From the NCBI RefSeq assembly GCF_022581195.2, contig NC_061455.1, positions 1,794,120 through 1,858,119 on the forward strand: DNA of 64,000 nucleotides, in the 5' to 3' direction. The translations under genes and the position numbers were made by a program. Positions 53,301 through 64,000 of this stretch are shown here, piece by piece. The notes beneath the pieces were generated by a model. That model was not told the DNA's origin. It searched no databases and saw only the letters and a list, made by a program, of their open reading frames with translations. Each line of letters starts with the position of its first letter. The first letter of the stretch is position 1. This DNA is from Helicoverpa zea (lineage: Eukaryota > Arthropoda > Insecta > Lepidoptera > Noctuidae).

Positions 53301-56300
53301 TGCAATAGTGCAACTTCTCCAGGGTATCAATACCAAAAACGCTTCTAGTTACACCAAAAATTTTCCCAAATAAACGAACCACCGAAAACGGTTTTGTATC
53401 TATCAATTTTTAATTGGCAGTTCTCACAACAATTTAAAGGGGTTCATTGTCGAAAAATTTTTTTTCCGGCGTTTCGTATTTTTTGCGCGGGCGGTGTGCG
53501 TTTTTTTTCGCCAGTCGTTTTGGGCAGGTCTGCTGACATGAGATTGATATACAGTCTTATTCGTGGACATGCTCCGGAGTCTTTGTTTAACTGGTCCCTG
53601 CCCTCCCCCCGCTGTCCTGCCTGTCCCCGCGTCGCCCCTTTGTCTCTCCTCTTTATACAGTCGGCGATGCGCAAACGCAGACTTATTTTCGGCTGGATTC
53701 ACAGGATTTGGCGTAACTGTTGTTTTTGTTGAGAATTGTCGTTATTTTTCTGAGATTTTTTTGTTGACAGCGTCGATTTGTTCTTCTATTCGGTGTCCGG
53801 TTTTAATTTTAGGGTGACTCAGTAATGTCCTCATACACGATAAGCACAATAAAAATCTGTATTATTTAACTATACAAATTACCTACGTGAAGTCAAACTA
53901 ACATCAGCATAATAAACTTTCCATTTTGATGACCCAGTCTCGACACGCAAAATTGCTTCAAAATTCAAAAACATATTCTTATTTCACGCCAGAGATTATC
54001 AGACTTTATTTGATTTAGTCTGCCCGTGTCTAAAAGCTTAAATTCATGGCTGATTTAAATTATCATAATCGTACCTTTAGACGGATTTAAATGTAGCAGA
54101 ATACGGTGGGTGTCTGCGATTTTGCCCAAACGGAGTCATATAATATTTTGCTTATTTACAAAAACGACTTCATCAAACGATTTGATTTGGCAAAGCAGAT
54201 TTCACAAGAGACAATAATAAAGTAATTATTTGAGACGTTTTATGATTGTAACGTAAAATCAAGACTGACAGACTAACACTGAATTATTACTAAAGACTTG
54301 GAGATCATCCTCCGAGCCTTTTCCCAACTATGTTGGGGTCGGCTTCCAGTCTAACCGGATTCAGCTGAGTACCAGTGCTTTACAAGAAGCGACTGCCTAT
54401 CTGACCTCCTCAACCCAGTTACCCAGGCAACCCGATACCCCTTGGTTAGACTGGTGTCAGACTTACTGGCTTCTGACTACCCGTAACGACTGTCAAGGAT
54501 GTTCAATGACAACCGGGACCTACAGTTAACGTGCCATACGAAACACAGTCATTGGTGTCTAAGATATACTTAGAAGTACATACAAACTTAGAAAAGTTGC
54601 ATTGGTACTTGCCTGACCTGGGATCGAACCCGTGCCCTCATACTTGAGAGGTTGGTCTTTTACCCACTAGGCCACCACGACTTTTTCTACTAAAGACTTG
54701 GAGATGCACGACAAAATACAGGTAACTCAATAAAGTTATGTCATGAACATTTTTGGGTGCGAGGGTTTAGTGCAATTCATTAGGACTAAAAAGATCTTGG
54801 TTAGGGCTGTTCGTGACTTCAACACCTCTTTTTTTTAAAGGACCCTAAAGTGTTGAAACTGTTTGCAGAATTCGATACAATGGAATTAATTTCATACAAA
54901 ATAACGTGCTAGGAGCGGTTATAGCCTCACAGCTAAAGCGTTGATTGACGATTGAGGTCGCGGGTTCAAATGTTAACATTTTGAACTGTAGTTAGGCCCA
55001 CACCTAACACAACTATATTAAGCTGGAATTAGGAAATAACATATTGCATTTGTGAAATAGTTTTAGATTTCAAATGCAAATTAGACAACTGCTTTTTTGG
55101 TTTGATATCTTTATTTAAGAATCATAATTAATTGATTGTCTCTTTTGAGGAACTGGTTTTAGCTTTATTTATCTATTTCTATTTTAGTTCATTCTCATCT
55201 TCAGTATCTTTTTTGATATTTTAATTTCTGATTTATTATTCTTTTACCTTTGATTTTTACCTTTGCTGTACAAACTAATTTATTCCTTTCTATAGTTCCC
55301 ACAATTTAATGCTTACGTTTTTCTTCCAAAAAATCTATTTTTTTTCTTCGTTGCTGTCACAACCCTGTTAGTGTCGTGGTATACCGTCTCACTCCGCATT
55401 ACAAAATAAATTTGCATCTTGGCCCTTCTAAATTGAAATCATTAACGCTAAACTGATTATCTACCTCACGCGCCTCGAAGCCTGTTCAATTAAGCTTTGT
55501 AACTCTCCACCTATGCGAATTGTTAGATTTTAATTCGACTGAATTAATTTATCTAATGTGATTATCTTTTGTTTTGAATAATGCGTCCACGATTTTGATG
55601 TGATGTGCATCGGGAGAGTTGGTAGAATTGGTAGCTCATTTGATGGGTATAAATGATGATTTTGGTGTTAAAAAAGATCCAGAGTGATAAGAATAAAATT
55701 CTGTACTCTCACTAGTACTAGTAGTTAATTTTAAAGTAGTTAACAGTAAAATGTATCATGAATTAAGCTCATACACAAGCAGCTATAGTTTTATCAAAAT
55801 ATTGCATCGAGAACGACGGCATGTAATGTAGCAAATGAATGAAAGTAGGTTATGAATTACCAACTGTAGTGAATGCCACGCACGCTCAATAGAACATAAC
55901 ATTAACTGATTTCGACTATTTACTCCGCACGGTTTAACTTAATCAGTGTTTCTATTCAAAACTAAAGAAAGTCTGCTATTACTTAAAATGAGAATTAAAA
56001 GCTATATGCAAGAGAAACTGTATTTTTGGCAAAACAACTCCTTCAAAGCAGCAACAAAAAGAATGAAACCGGATTTCAGGTGTCTTAAAAACTCAGGAAT
56101 TTAAATTAAAAACAAATCTTTTTTCTCATCTAAGTACAAACATCTGTTACACACACGTCATTTGACGTACAACATTGTCGGGAACAAAATTACACCTATT
56201 AAACACCTACATGGTAAAATAAGGTGAATCAAATACGAAGTCCGAATAACGCCGGTGTAAAAAGTCGAAAATAATTGAGGTACCTACAGGACTTTTAAAA

Positions 56301-59300
56301 AAGGAACTCTAAAAGTTTGCGCGGCAAAAACTGTCGCCGCGGTGAGGGTTCGCCGACCTCGCTGGATTTATTTGGCTGTACTGCCTGTAGGGCTACCAAC
56401 AAATCCTTTTTTGAAAGGTTCGAATAGTTCTCTGATCAAAGGTGAAAGGTACACCAAGATCTGCCCTTGTTAAATCGGAATTTGCCTCAACTTTGATTTT
56501 AATTGGGCCTTAATTAATGAAGTTCGATTTAAATCATGCCTGGGATTGTCATGATAACCCGAGGTCACACAAAGGTATGTGAGTTAATTCAGTTACATCT
56601 GAAACGACATTAATATCAATTACGACTGTTTAAATAAGTCAAGGAATAAACTTTATATCCAAGTAAGTACAAAATAAGAATAATCTAAATCGCTACTTTT
56701 CTTTAGCCTCCGAAGGGTAAGGTAGGAGTTTATTTTCATACAACCTTTCACCTTTAAGATTAAATCAGGCATGACAAAAAAGACAGACTCGCGTAGTCCC
56801 GTAATACTGGCCACCCTACCGACGCCGGCGCACTCAGATCCGAACGTATCCTTGGATTTCTCCAGATTCGAATTTCAAATTTTCAGTCACTGTTCGATTG
56901 CGCGGGAGCGTGAAATTTTTTAACTTGTTTTTTAAACCTATCATAAAATGGCATGGGTATACTTTAATCCTTCTAATGTTCATAAAGTGTAGGTTTAAAT
57001 CTTGCCCGAGGATTATTGTGTAAAATCCCAAAAAATATATTAAACAACTTAAAGCTACCTTGACTAAAATTATCGTCGAATATTTTATGATTTTTGCCAG
57101 TATTTTTTGTTCTTAAATATTTCTTTGGGCCGGTAAGTCTAAATCATTAAGGTTTTAACATTCTTCATTATTGAAATAAAGTCCTATCGCCTATACAGAT
57201 TTTGCTTTAACTAATGTTGAGCGTGCAACAAATTCTTTTGCTATATCATTCGGAGTTACTGGTTCATCTACTTCTACTTTTATAATATCTTCAGTTTTAA
57301 TGTTTCTCTTTACGCTGAAGGCATTTTAAATCAGCATAGCTTATGTCTAAGAACTGAGGCAGTCTCCGTCTGGGTGTCTACACAAAAGGCCTTACGTCCG
57401 GCTATCGACTCTAATTTGCGTAATGCTATTCGTATTATTGCGCGACCATGTCCCTTCGTTGTTTTTCCTCTCTTTTTCTTGGAATTCTGTTTTTTATTTA
57501 TTATGATATTGTGTCTCTATTGCAGTTTTCGATTTTGGAGTTTTTTTTGTGTAGAATCAATATTTTGAAAGTTTTTGTCGCCATGAAGTAAGCAAATGTA
57601 GGTTCTAAATTGTACCTAATCCAATTCGCTTTTTACTCTTTTCTCTAAAAAGATATCACCTAGTTAGGTTATTTGAGCCTTTGAGATATGCTCAAAACAT
57701 CTTCAGCGTCCGTCTTGCGATCAAATAATTGTAAGCAGAAACACAGGGTAACGGAGATCGGAATTATTCACAAGATTAACTGTCATACGTGATAAATTAA
57801 TATAATATGTACGCATGTGTGGTCTAACGGTGGTGCGAGTCAAATCGATATTTGATTAGTCGATAATCGAACGCTAATTATAGTATCGATAATCGAAATT
57901 TTGATTTTAATTAGGTTTGTAGATGATGTTTTGGCATTAGTGTTGATAAGGTTAGGTATCGATTATGATATTAAATCAACTACATGAACTAAAGTCAGCA
58001 GTCATAATGAGAGTGTTGAAAGTGAATTAAGTGTTGATATAATCTTAAACTCTGATCTGATTACAGCATTATGTAGCAATGTTAGTCCAATAAAGCGACT
58101 TAATAAAGGATCATTCTGGAATTATTCTACCTCTACATTAACTAAATAAAACAATGTAATAACTTCCCTGTCCATGAGTCATATGTGATACACACCGATT
58201 GTGTTTGCATCGTGGACGTGGAAGTGGTTAAAAACCTCCTATTTTAGGTACATCAAGAACCCGAATTGCTGATCCACCATCAAGATAAAAAACCCATCAA
58301 AAATCAATATTGTTTACCTTACATAAAAGAGCATAATTTCCTTTATTTTTTATATTTGTTTGAAGCTATCAGCAAATCGCAATATTTGGCGAAGATCTTC
58401 AAAAAAACTTACTCTGTTCTTTCGTCCATTGGTAAAGTTCAATATATAATATTTTTTTAATTAATGGACGTTTATCTCGGGGCCGCTGCAATAAATCTGA
58501 GGGGGCGTGCGTCTATATTGAACGCAGGCGTTATGGACCTCTTTCTAATTAAACCCAAAGCGGGTTCGGGTGGGGCCTAAGTGACGAGTGGTAGCGTGGT
58601 GACGAATTTTTGAACTATTTAAAGGAAGTGGTTTTTAGTTTTCTGATCAAATAGTGCCGGCAAATATTTACGTTTGTAGTTGGCTGATTGCTACGGAGGA
58701 GAGTATTTTCACTTAGACATAGAACGAGTTCTGATTAAATGAATATAATCCATACCTTAAGATTAATTATAATTGAAATCAAATTAATATTAAGACTTAA
58801 ACTATGATGATATTTTTCATAGTTGACGTTTAATCATAAATGTTAATGCATACTGATAGGACATGACGAAGATTGAAACTTTGAAGTTAACGATCCTTAA
58901 TCAATAAACCTAAGACATAGAACCAAACTAGTAATTCTAACCAATCGCTCATTACTTGGAACAAATCTAAAAATACAATGTGATTTTTAAGATAAAATCA
59001 ACTCAATCTAAAGATTTGATTTGCAATACGTAGTTGATACCAGTATTGTGATTTAGCTAATTAGTTTAAAATTTATTAATATTACTACTGAACAAGTAAC
59101 CTCCCATATAAAACGAAATTATAGTTCACACGAAATAAAATGAATTCTTGTTTGTAATAAGTCACATTTTTAATAAATGGAATCTTGTGGAATGTCAAAT
59201 ACTACATTTATTGAATTTATTACCTAGTTGATTTATGTTTGAGTTTAAAACCAGTACTGAGCCATCTGTGATAACAGTACCTACATTTTTTGTAGACTTT

Positions 59301-62300
59301 TGTAGCACCGACTTTTACTCCGATTTATGTATCGTAATAGCGAACAAGCAGTTTGGCGGTACCGACGCAATATTATTTAGATTTCATTGCTCTTTAGGCG
59401 GGCATAATTGGTTGGCAGTACTAATTTAAACATTAAAGTACTTCTTATGAGAAATTTTAACTTCAGATATGCTTATTCAGTAATACTTATAACTAGACAA
59501 AGGACAGCCGCATAACAGGTATCTTATTTTTAATTTTCTTAACTGAACCGAAGAAATAGGTTCAGAGTCACCAATGAGTTGTCAAAGTAGCTTTAATTTA
59601 TAAGGCCCTACTATTTCCGGATCTAAAGACCAGCTCATAACATCATCTAAATAGAAACTTATAAGCAAATAAAACGGTCAACACAATAATTCAATATCCA
59701 AGCATATACTGCGTTGAAACTCCATGAATCTTAAGAGGCCGCTATCTATGTCTTAACAATGGTGAAGTCATGGCGTAGAATTCCCATAGACAAGTGCACA
59801 AAGTTCTATAACGGTAGAGTTAGCAATTCAGTGATTTACAGAGCTAGGAGTTACAACAGTATACGTGGGCTAGAGTATGGATCGCGTTTACACCGTCGTG
59901 TAAGCTTTGAAAAGGGTTGATGACTCTTGCGGAACAGCGCAATGAATAAAAGAAATTAAATAACGTCTCATATTGAGATCGGTTATTGTACGGTATATTA
60001 ATTTAATTGCAGTTATTTTTTCTATATTTTTTTACCGACCAATTGGCGGAATTCATTATGCAGGAATTACCTATTATTTCAAAACAAAAAAGCTACAGAA
60101 ATGTAGGTCTAGTTTGAAGCGTTGGAGTATTTTTTTCGCACACCAAAGCATATTCTTCTTTTTTTCATTATACCTAATAAAAAACTTATTCTATTATTAT
60201 TATGATATCTGCAACATTCACCAAACATGTTACAGTATTAACATCAACGGTGTAACAACCTCCGTAGACCTACCTGTGTAAATATTATCCAAACGCACCG
60301 TCGCGAGTGAGATACCGAACATGCTTTATTGTCTATACTATAATATAACAGTATATAACGCAATATAACAATGATATTACACAAATAAATTTAACTGTTG
60401 TTCTCAAACTAAACGCGTGTATTACTATGATTTGTTGGATTTCCGTAGATCAGTTACAAGGTACCAGAATATAATAAGTAAAACATCAGTCAAAAATCTT
60501 GACTGTTTTTCAAAATGTTTGGCTTCTAAGCATCCTCATATTAGGTTACCTTAATTGTCTTTGGAGTCACGTAAGTCTTAGAGAATTAAGTGTACTTAAA
60601 TGTCAATAAAACTATTCCCGTCTAAGTATACCTAAATATAAAAATTATCTTAATTTATTTATAGTTTGACCTCAAATATGCTCATAACCTATTAAAAGCC
60701 CATCTATGAGTATTTAAAACACTGAAACAGCACATTAACATGGCCATAAAATCTTTGATGTCGACTCTAACCCCGATTTGCACTTACTTAAAAATATTTT
60801 ACGACTTTTTAATGTACTATTAGAAGTTGTAAAAAGCACCTTCATAATTAAAGTCTCGATTTCTGTGACCGCCAAAGTCACAAATTAATTATATTTCTTT
60901 TTAATTTTATCAAGATTTTGACAGATGACAATCTAAACATAATAGTACCCACAAACTGCAGACTTAACAGTCGGCCGACAGGTTGCACCGACGGTGAGCA
61001 AAATGTTTTTTTTAATAGAAAATCTTGATTCAAATCAAAGTTTTCAGGCGATCTGGTAATGGCTAAGCACCCGATCTATGTGCGCACTACCATTCATCTT
61101 CATACTGACTGACCTATGAGCCCAAACAAACTATCGGCCGACTAAAAGTTTGCAGTGTGTGGGATACTCCTCATTATATAACTTTTTAATTTAATCAAGA
61201 CTTTGACAGATGACAATCTTATAAATATGACGTTAGTCGTGTCTCAATGAGATTTAATGCATTTTTTTCTCAAGATATCACGTTTCCGCGGTGGAATTAG
61301 TATCAAAGATGGTGGATGTCTCATGGGGCACTTCGTGAGAATTGTCGAAAGGAAATCAATTATTGCGGTGCTATCTGTGTAGTAAAACAATCAATCATGC
61401 TCGATCTAATACAGTTGTGTAACATATTAACATCCTGCTTACGGTAGCAAAGTATAACTATCCTAATTATTTGTATTTATATTTACAGTACTTTAAGTAG
61501 GTTGTAAAGTAAACATTTACCGTCTTACCACAAAAACTTTTAAACGTCAGTTTATGCCTTGTCTAAAAAAATGTCAAATTATGACGTTGACATATGGTTC
61601 ATTTTGCAGCCAAAATTTTATTAGACAAGTGTAAAACAGGGTTTAAAGTTTTTGTAGTAAGGCCCATACAGTCTTACTTATAAAAATCAACTAATCATCT
61701 TCTAAGCATTGTTTTAACTAATTACTACTTAAAGCCTTAAGTAGTGATTAATTGATTGATTTTTTTATACCTATAAACGTTGCTTAAGCATGTCTTAACT
61801 AATGAACGGAAAATGACATAAAAACATACTAATTTCTCAGCACTACCTGAATGTTGGTAGCATAAAAAAATATTTGTCATCAAAATGTTGTGTAATGGCA
61901 ACAATGGTATCCGTAAAATATAAAATTAAAAAGTTGAGCTGTCAATAAACCGGAAATGAAAAATCAGCTGATAAAGATCCAGCCATTTTGCTAATTAGCG
62001 GGTTAAACAATGGTGTGAGGGTACTTAATTTGACAGCTCATATAAGACATTGCTAAGCAAGTGATTTAGTTAAGCTACGTTTATAAGTAAGATTTTTTCT
62101 TAAACACCCCTTAAGTATAACTTATTATTTAATTCACGTTTATAAGTAAGACTGTTAAGGTTTTAGTGTGTGAAAATATATGGTAAGCTTATTTCCAAAC
62201 TAGGTCAAACGAAACAGTTTAACTATAAACTTAGATGCCAGATAGTCGCGATTCAAGCAACGCAAAATGTATGCGCATTGATACAAAATTATTGCATTTC

Positions 62301-64000
62301 CCTCCAAGAAGATATGAGAAAATTACCCAATGCACCTTTAAATAATTACTGCTTTAACGGCATAAATTGAAATAGGAATGTTCGCAGCTATTCGAATGGT
62401 TTTCCGCAGCTTTAAATAAATATCGTCGTACATGTCACGTTACGTTACGGTGTGATAGACGGCCTTAGCGAATACGACGTTTTGATCGGATTAATAAGGA
62501 GTTTTACTACTTACTGTTAATGTTTCCTTCAATCGAATCGGGTATGAAAGTTACTATTTATGTACTTTATATCGAATCAACGGTAATTAGTACTTTAGGT
62601 CACCATCGTCACTGGTATTATACGACTAAATAAAAATACAGTTTCAAACAGAAATGTATATTAACGATTTTTAAATAACGCTGCAGCCCTACTTACCTAC
62701 TATCCAGTACTGAATGAAGTACCTATATTTAGCGACAAACCACATAAAATTATAAGTTAAGCTAAACGAAATGCATTGAACAACCTATCATTAAAAATAT
62801 ATGTATTCAGTCGCGTTCCTCGTGTAAATTATTTGTCCTTTCAAAATGGGTAAAGGAACGCATCAGCAATTCAAAGGGGTTCATAAAAGTTGCCAAGTGG
62901 ATGCACCAGTGCTTGCATCAGCTCGTGAGGCTAAGACAATGGGCGATTACAGTTGTATGGGCATCTTAGCGTCTTGTACCATGGTGTAAGGGATAGGATT
63001 TGCGCTGGGAGCGATCCTTGGACCGACGTTGTAAATTATGCTTTTGTTGAAATTATCTTTAATGGGTGTATGGATTTTTTTGATGTATGAGAGTTTGTAA
63101 TTGTGAATTAATTTTTGTTTTGCTTGATATATTTTTTTGTGGATTGTCTGATTTTTTTTAGAAAGTCCCGTTGTGTAGTCATCGTCATAATTGAAATCGA
63201 AATCCGTGTTCTTACTACAACGTTTAGCACTTGCACAGGTTTAGAAGTCTTAAAATTTAATAGGAGCAATAAATAAAGCTGTTTCCAAGTCTCCCGTAAC
63301 CCCATACTTTCACCACGATTACCATAAAACAGTTGTACAACGAAGTACAATTCTTTGTACAAAACACTGTAATTATGTAAAGTGTACTTCACTTTTATAT
63401 TGAAGACCTATTCACCTAGCCCAGTTACCTTTTCAAAGGGTTTACGAAGACGCTAAAAGCTTTTCATTTGAATAGAAACCACTTGGGCACGATTTCAATA
63501 AATTTGTTGCAGCAAAATGAAGCTATAAGGTGATGCGGTCAACGGTAGTTGTATCATTGAGCCGTTTGTACTTTATGCGGCGATTTCCCGGATACGTTCA
63601 TTCCGGATTGTTTCTGTCTGCTTAAGTATTGCACATTAGAGAAAAGGTTACTTTTGTTTTACAATGATACCTGTTTCACTGGTATAAAGAGACTATTGAG
63701 AAGATTCTAGGTTCAAAATCAACGCGTTCATCTACGTAAATTACTTGATAATTTTGTCGTCATTAGAGTTTCATATACTGAAACATTAACTTGAAAAAAA
63801 AGATGATCACTTACCTCTATCACCAACAGTAGCCTTCAGATTTCCAACAACAGTCCCAATCCTGACATCTTCTTTGACACGAAAATTGTACCGAGGCTTA
63901 TCAAACAGCGCTGATCCAATCCCAGCAGGCATCACAGACACATGTACCACAGCATTTTGAGGAGCTGTCAAGCCACCACCATCAGTAGCCGACACTTCTA
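36999..64000 (-). CDS. ds: Dachsous protocadherin, 3' part (13 exons, about 2,610 aa; 5' end outside window)
   Basis: Giant cadherin that binds Fat on neighbouring cells to set planar cell polarity and Hippo-dependent growth. Exons in transcript order: 64000-63815 (cut by window edge), 50982-50807, 50591-50362, 50086-49900, 48930-48507, 44737-44390, 44283-44129, 44016-42942, 42833-42113, 42025-40899, 40488-40198, 40035-39744, 39627-36999. All junctions have GT/AG and close in frame. About 20 cadherin repeats are visible with LDRE and DxNDNxPxF motifs. There are no EGF or laminin-G domains, which argues against Fat. A single membrane helix and a cytoplasmic domain of about 400 aa follow; the segment around YNWDYLLDWGPQYQPLAHVF is the conserved Dachsous C-terminal motif, related to the catenin-binding region of classical cadherins. 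Drosophila Ds has 27 repeats and about 3,500 aa, so roughly a quarter is upstream of the window. The intron between the first two listed exons is 12.8 kb. Confidence 0.94.
44738..48506 (-). other. ds: Large Dachsous intron (3.8 kb), no gene
   Basis: The exon ending 48507 (...NPVTG) joins in frame to that starting 44737 (GIITTKE...), so nothing coding is missing. Within the intron a GC-richer patch lies at 46090-46200 ('atggcgcatgcgcgagcgac') and another at 46930-47130. Short open frames there have no recognisable product. Confidence 0.6.
53450..53720. other. GC-rich island inside the large Dachsous intron
   Basis: About 270 bp with 'ggtccctgccctccccccgc' and several CpGs contrast sharply with the AT-rich intron. 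Both strands are open in several frames simply because stops are rare in GC-rich DNA. The protein products look like nothing known. It could be a regulatory element, a transposon remnant or an unannotated promoter. Confidence 0.4.
54306..54687 (-). mobile_element. Complete tRNA-derived SINE with 18-bp target-site duplication
   Basis: The head on the minus strand starts near 54687 with 'gtcgtggtggcctagtgggt' (A-box-like) and has the B box 'ggttcgatccc' at about 54620. The body runs to the tail at 54306 (+ strand 'catcctccgagcc'). The perfect direct repeat tactaaagacttggagat flanks it at 54288-54305 and 54688-54705, so this is a full-length copy (382 bp). It is transcribed in the same sense as Dachsous. 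Confidence 0.9.
54905..55000 (+). mobile_element. Possible tRNA-like head of a second SINE
   Basis: 'gcctcacagctaaagcg' and 'gaggtcgcgggttcaaat' are spaced like Pol III A and B boxes, and 'gtcgcgggttc' recurs near 23778. No target duplication found. Weak call. Confidence 0.3.
60955..61156. mobile_element. About 200-bp TIR element (ends ACTGCA.ACTT...AGTCGGCCGA)
   Basis: The left end 'actgcagacttaacagtcgg' and the right end 'tcggccgactaaaagtttgc' are inverted copies over about 25 bp with a few mismatches. The same termini are seen as fragments at 498-580 and 29745-29870. Just outside, a direct repeat of about 40 bp ('atcaagattttgacagatga' / 'atcaagactttgacagatga') lies at 60895-60940 and 61180-61222; it is too long to be a simple target duplication. 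Confidence 0.55.
61525..61660. mobile_element. 136-bp MITE, inverted copy of 1549-1684
   Basis: Same length and end sequence as the copy at 1549-1684, in reverse orientation (TTACCACAAAAACTTT ... AAAGTTTTTGTAGTAA), with near-identical interior including 'tatgacgttgacatatggtt'. High similarity suggests fairly recent activity of the family. Confidence 0.75.

Larger units (their letters stand above)
50983..63814 (-). other. ds: Very large Dachsous intron (12.8 kb), no gene
   Basis: The exon ending 63815 (...VGDRG) joins directly to 50982 (GQQPLRYS...) inside one cadherin repeat, so no exon is expected between them. Contents I can name: a complete SINE (54306-54687), a possible SINE head (54905-55000), a GC-rich island (53450-53720), a TIR element (60955-61156) and a MITE (61525-61660). 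The rest is AT-rich with no supported function. First introns of large developmental genes often carry enhancers, but nothing here shows that directly. Confidence 0.6.

Noticed and set aside
53424..53817. Overlapping open frames on both strands in the GC-rich island
   Set aside because: Several frames are open at once because the DNA is GC-rich; none shows a domain, and it lies inside a Dachsous intron.
54590..54687. A genuine tRNA gene on the minus strand (Pol III A and B boxes)
   Set aside because: The boxes belong to the head of a SINE with clear tail and target duplications; no full cloverleaf can be drawn by eye.
1..64000. CRISPR arrays, bacterial operons, integrated viruses or toxin genes
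   Set aside because: No spaced direct-repeat arrays, no bacterial gene layout and no viral or toxin proteins were recognised; all signals fit an insect nuclear genome.

Overview
The window is nuclear DNA from a moth, probably a noctuid or close relative. Evidence is the low GC content, genes split into many small exons with GT/AG introns, and typical lepidopteran dispersed repeats (a tRNA-derived SINE whose tail reads on the + strand as 'cccaactatgttggggtcgg', LINE 3' ends, and many short MITEs). There are no operons, bacterial signals or CRISPR arrays. Species assignment is inference.

Three conserved genes are present. (1) 667-7432, + strand: the 3' 18 exons of an integrin alpha subunit; signal peptide and start of the beta-propeller lie upstream of the window. 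(2) 27018-33628, + strand: a complete 9-exon excitatory amino acid transporter (SLC1/DAACS family, 535 aa); the exon for its Na+/substrate motif NMDGT is followed by two partial tandem copies. (3) 36999 to beyond 64000, - strand: the 3' 13 exons (about 2,610 aa) of the giant cadherin Dachsous, comprising about 20 cadherin repeats, the membrane span and the whole cytoplasmic domain; its 5' end is outside the window. For all three, reading frame closes across every exon junction I propose, which is the main support for the models. The transporter and Dachsous are convergent, about 3.4 kb apart.

The gap between integrin and transporter (7.4-27 kb) and the large Dachsous introns (3.8 kb at 44.7-48.5 kb; 12.8 kb at 51-63.8 kb) hold no gene I can support, but hold a readable transposon record. 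The best items are a 432-bp PIF/Harbinger-type element nested in a SINE (both with target-site duplications); an 894-bp Harbinger derivative that keeps the outer ends of both its genes (Myb/SANT-like and transposase) fused by an internal deletion; a complete 382-bp SINE with 18-bp duplications; and a 56-bp SINE tail with its own 13-bp duplication.

The three genes do not form a pathway. Integrin alpha (matrix adhesion) and Dachsous (planar polarity and Hippo growth control through Fat) are both surface adhesion proteins; the transporter clears glutamate/aspartate. I see no wholly new gene system. The most unusual biology is the triplicated NMDGT exon segment, the divergent hairpin motifs of the transporter and the Harbinger remnants.
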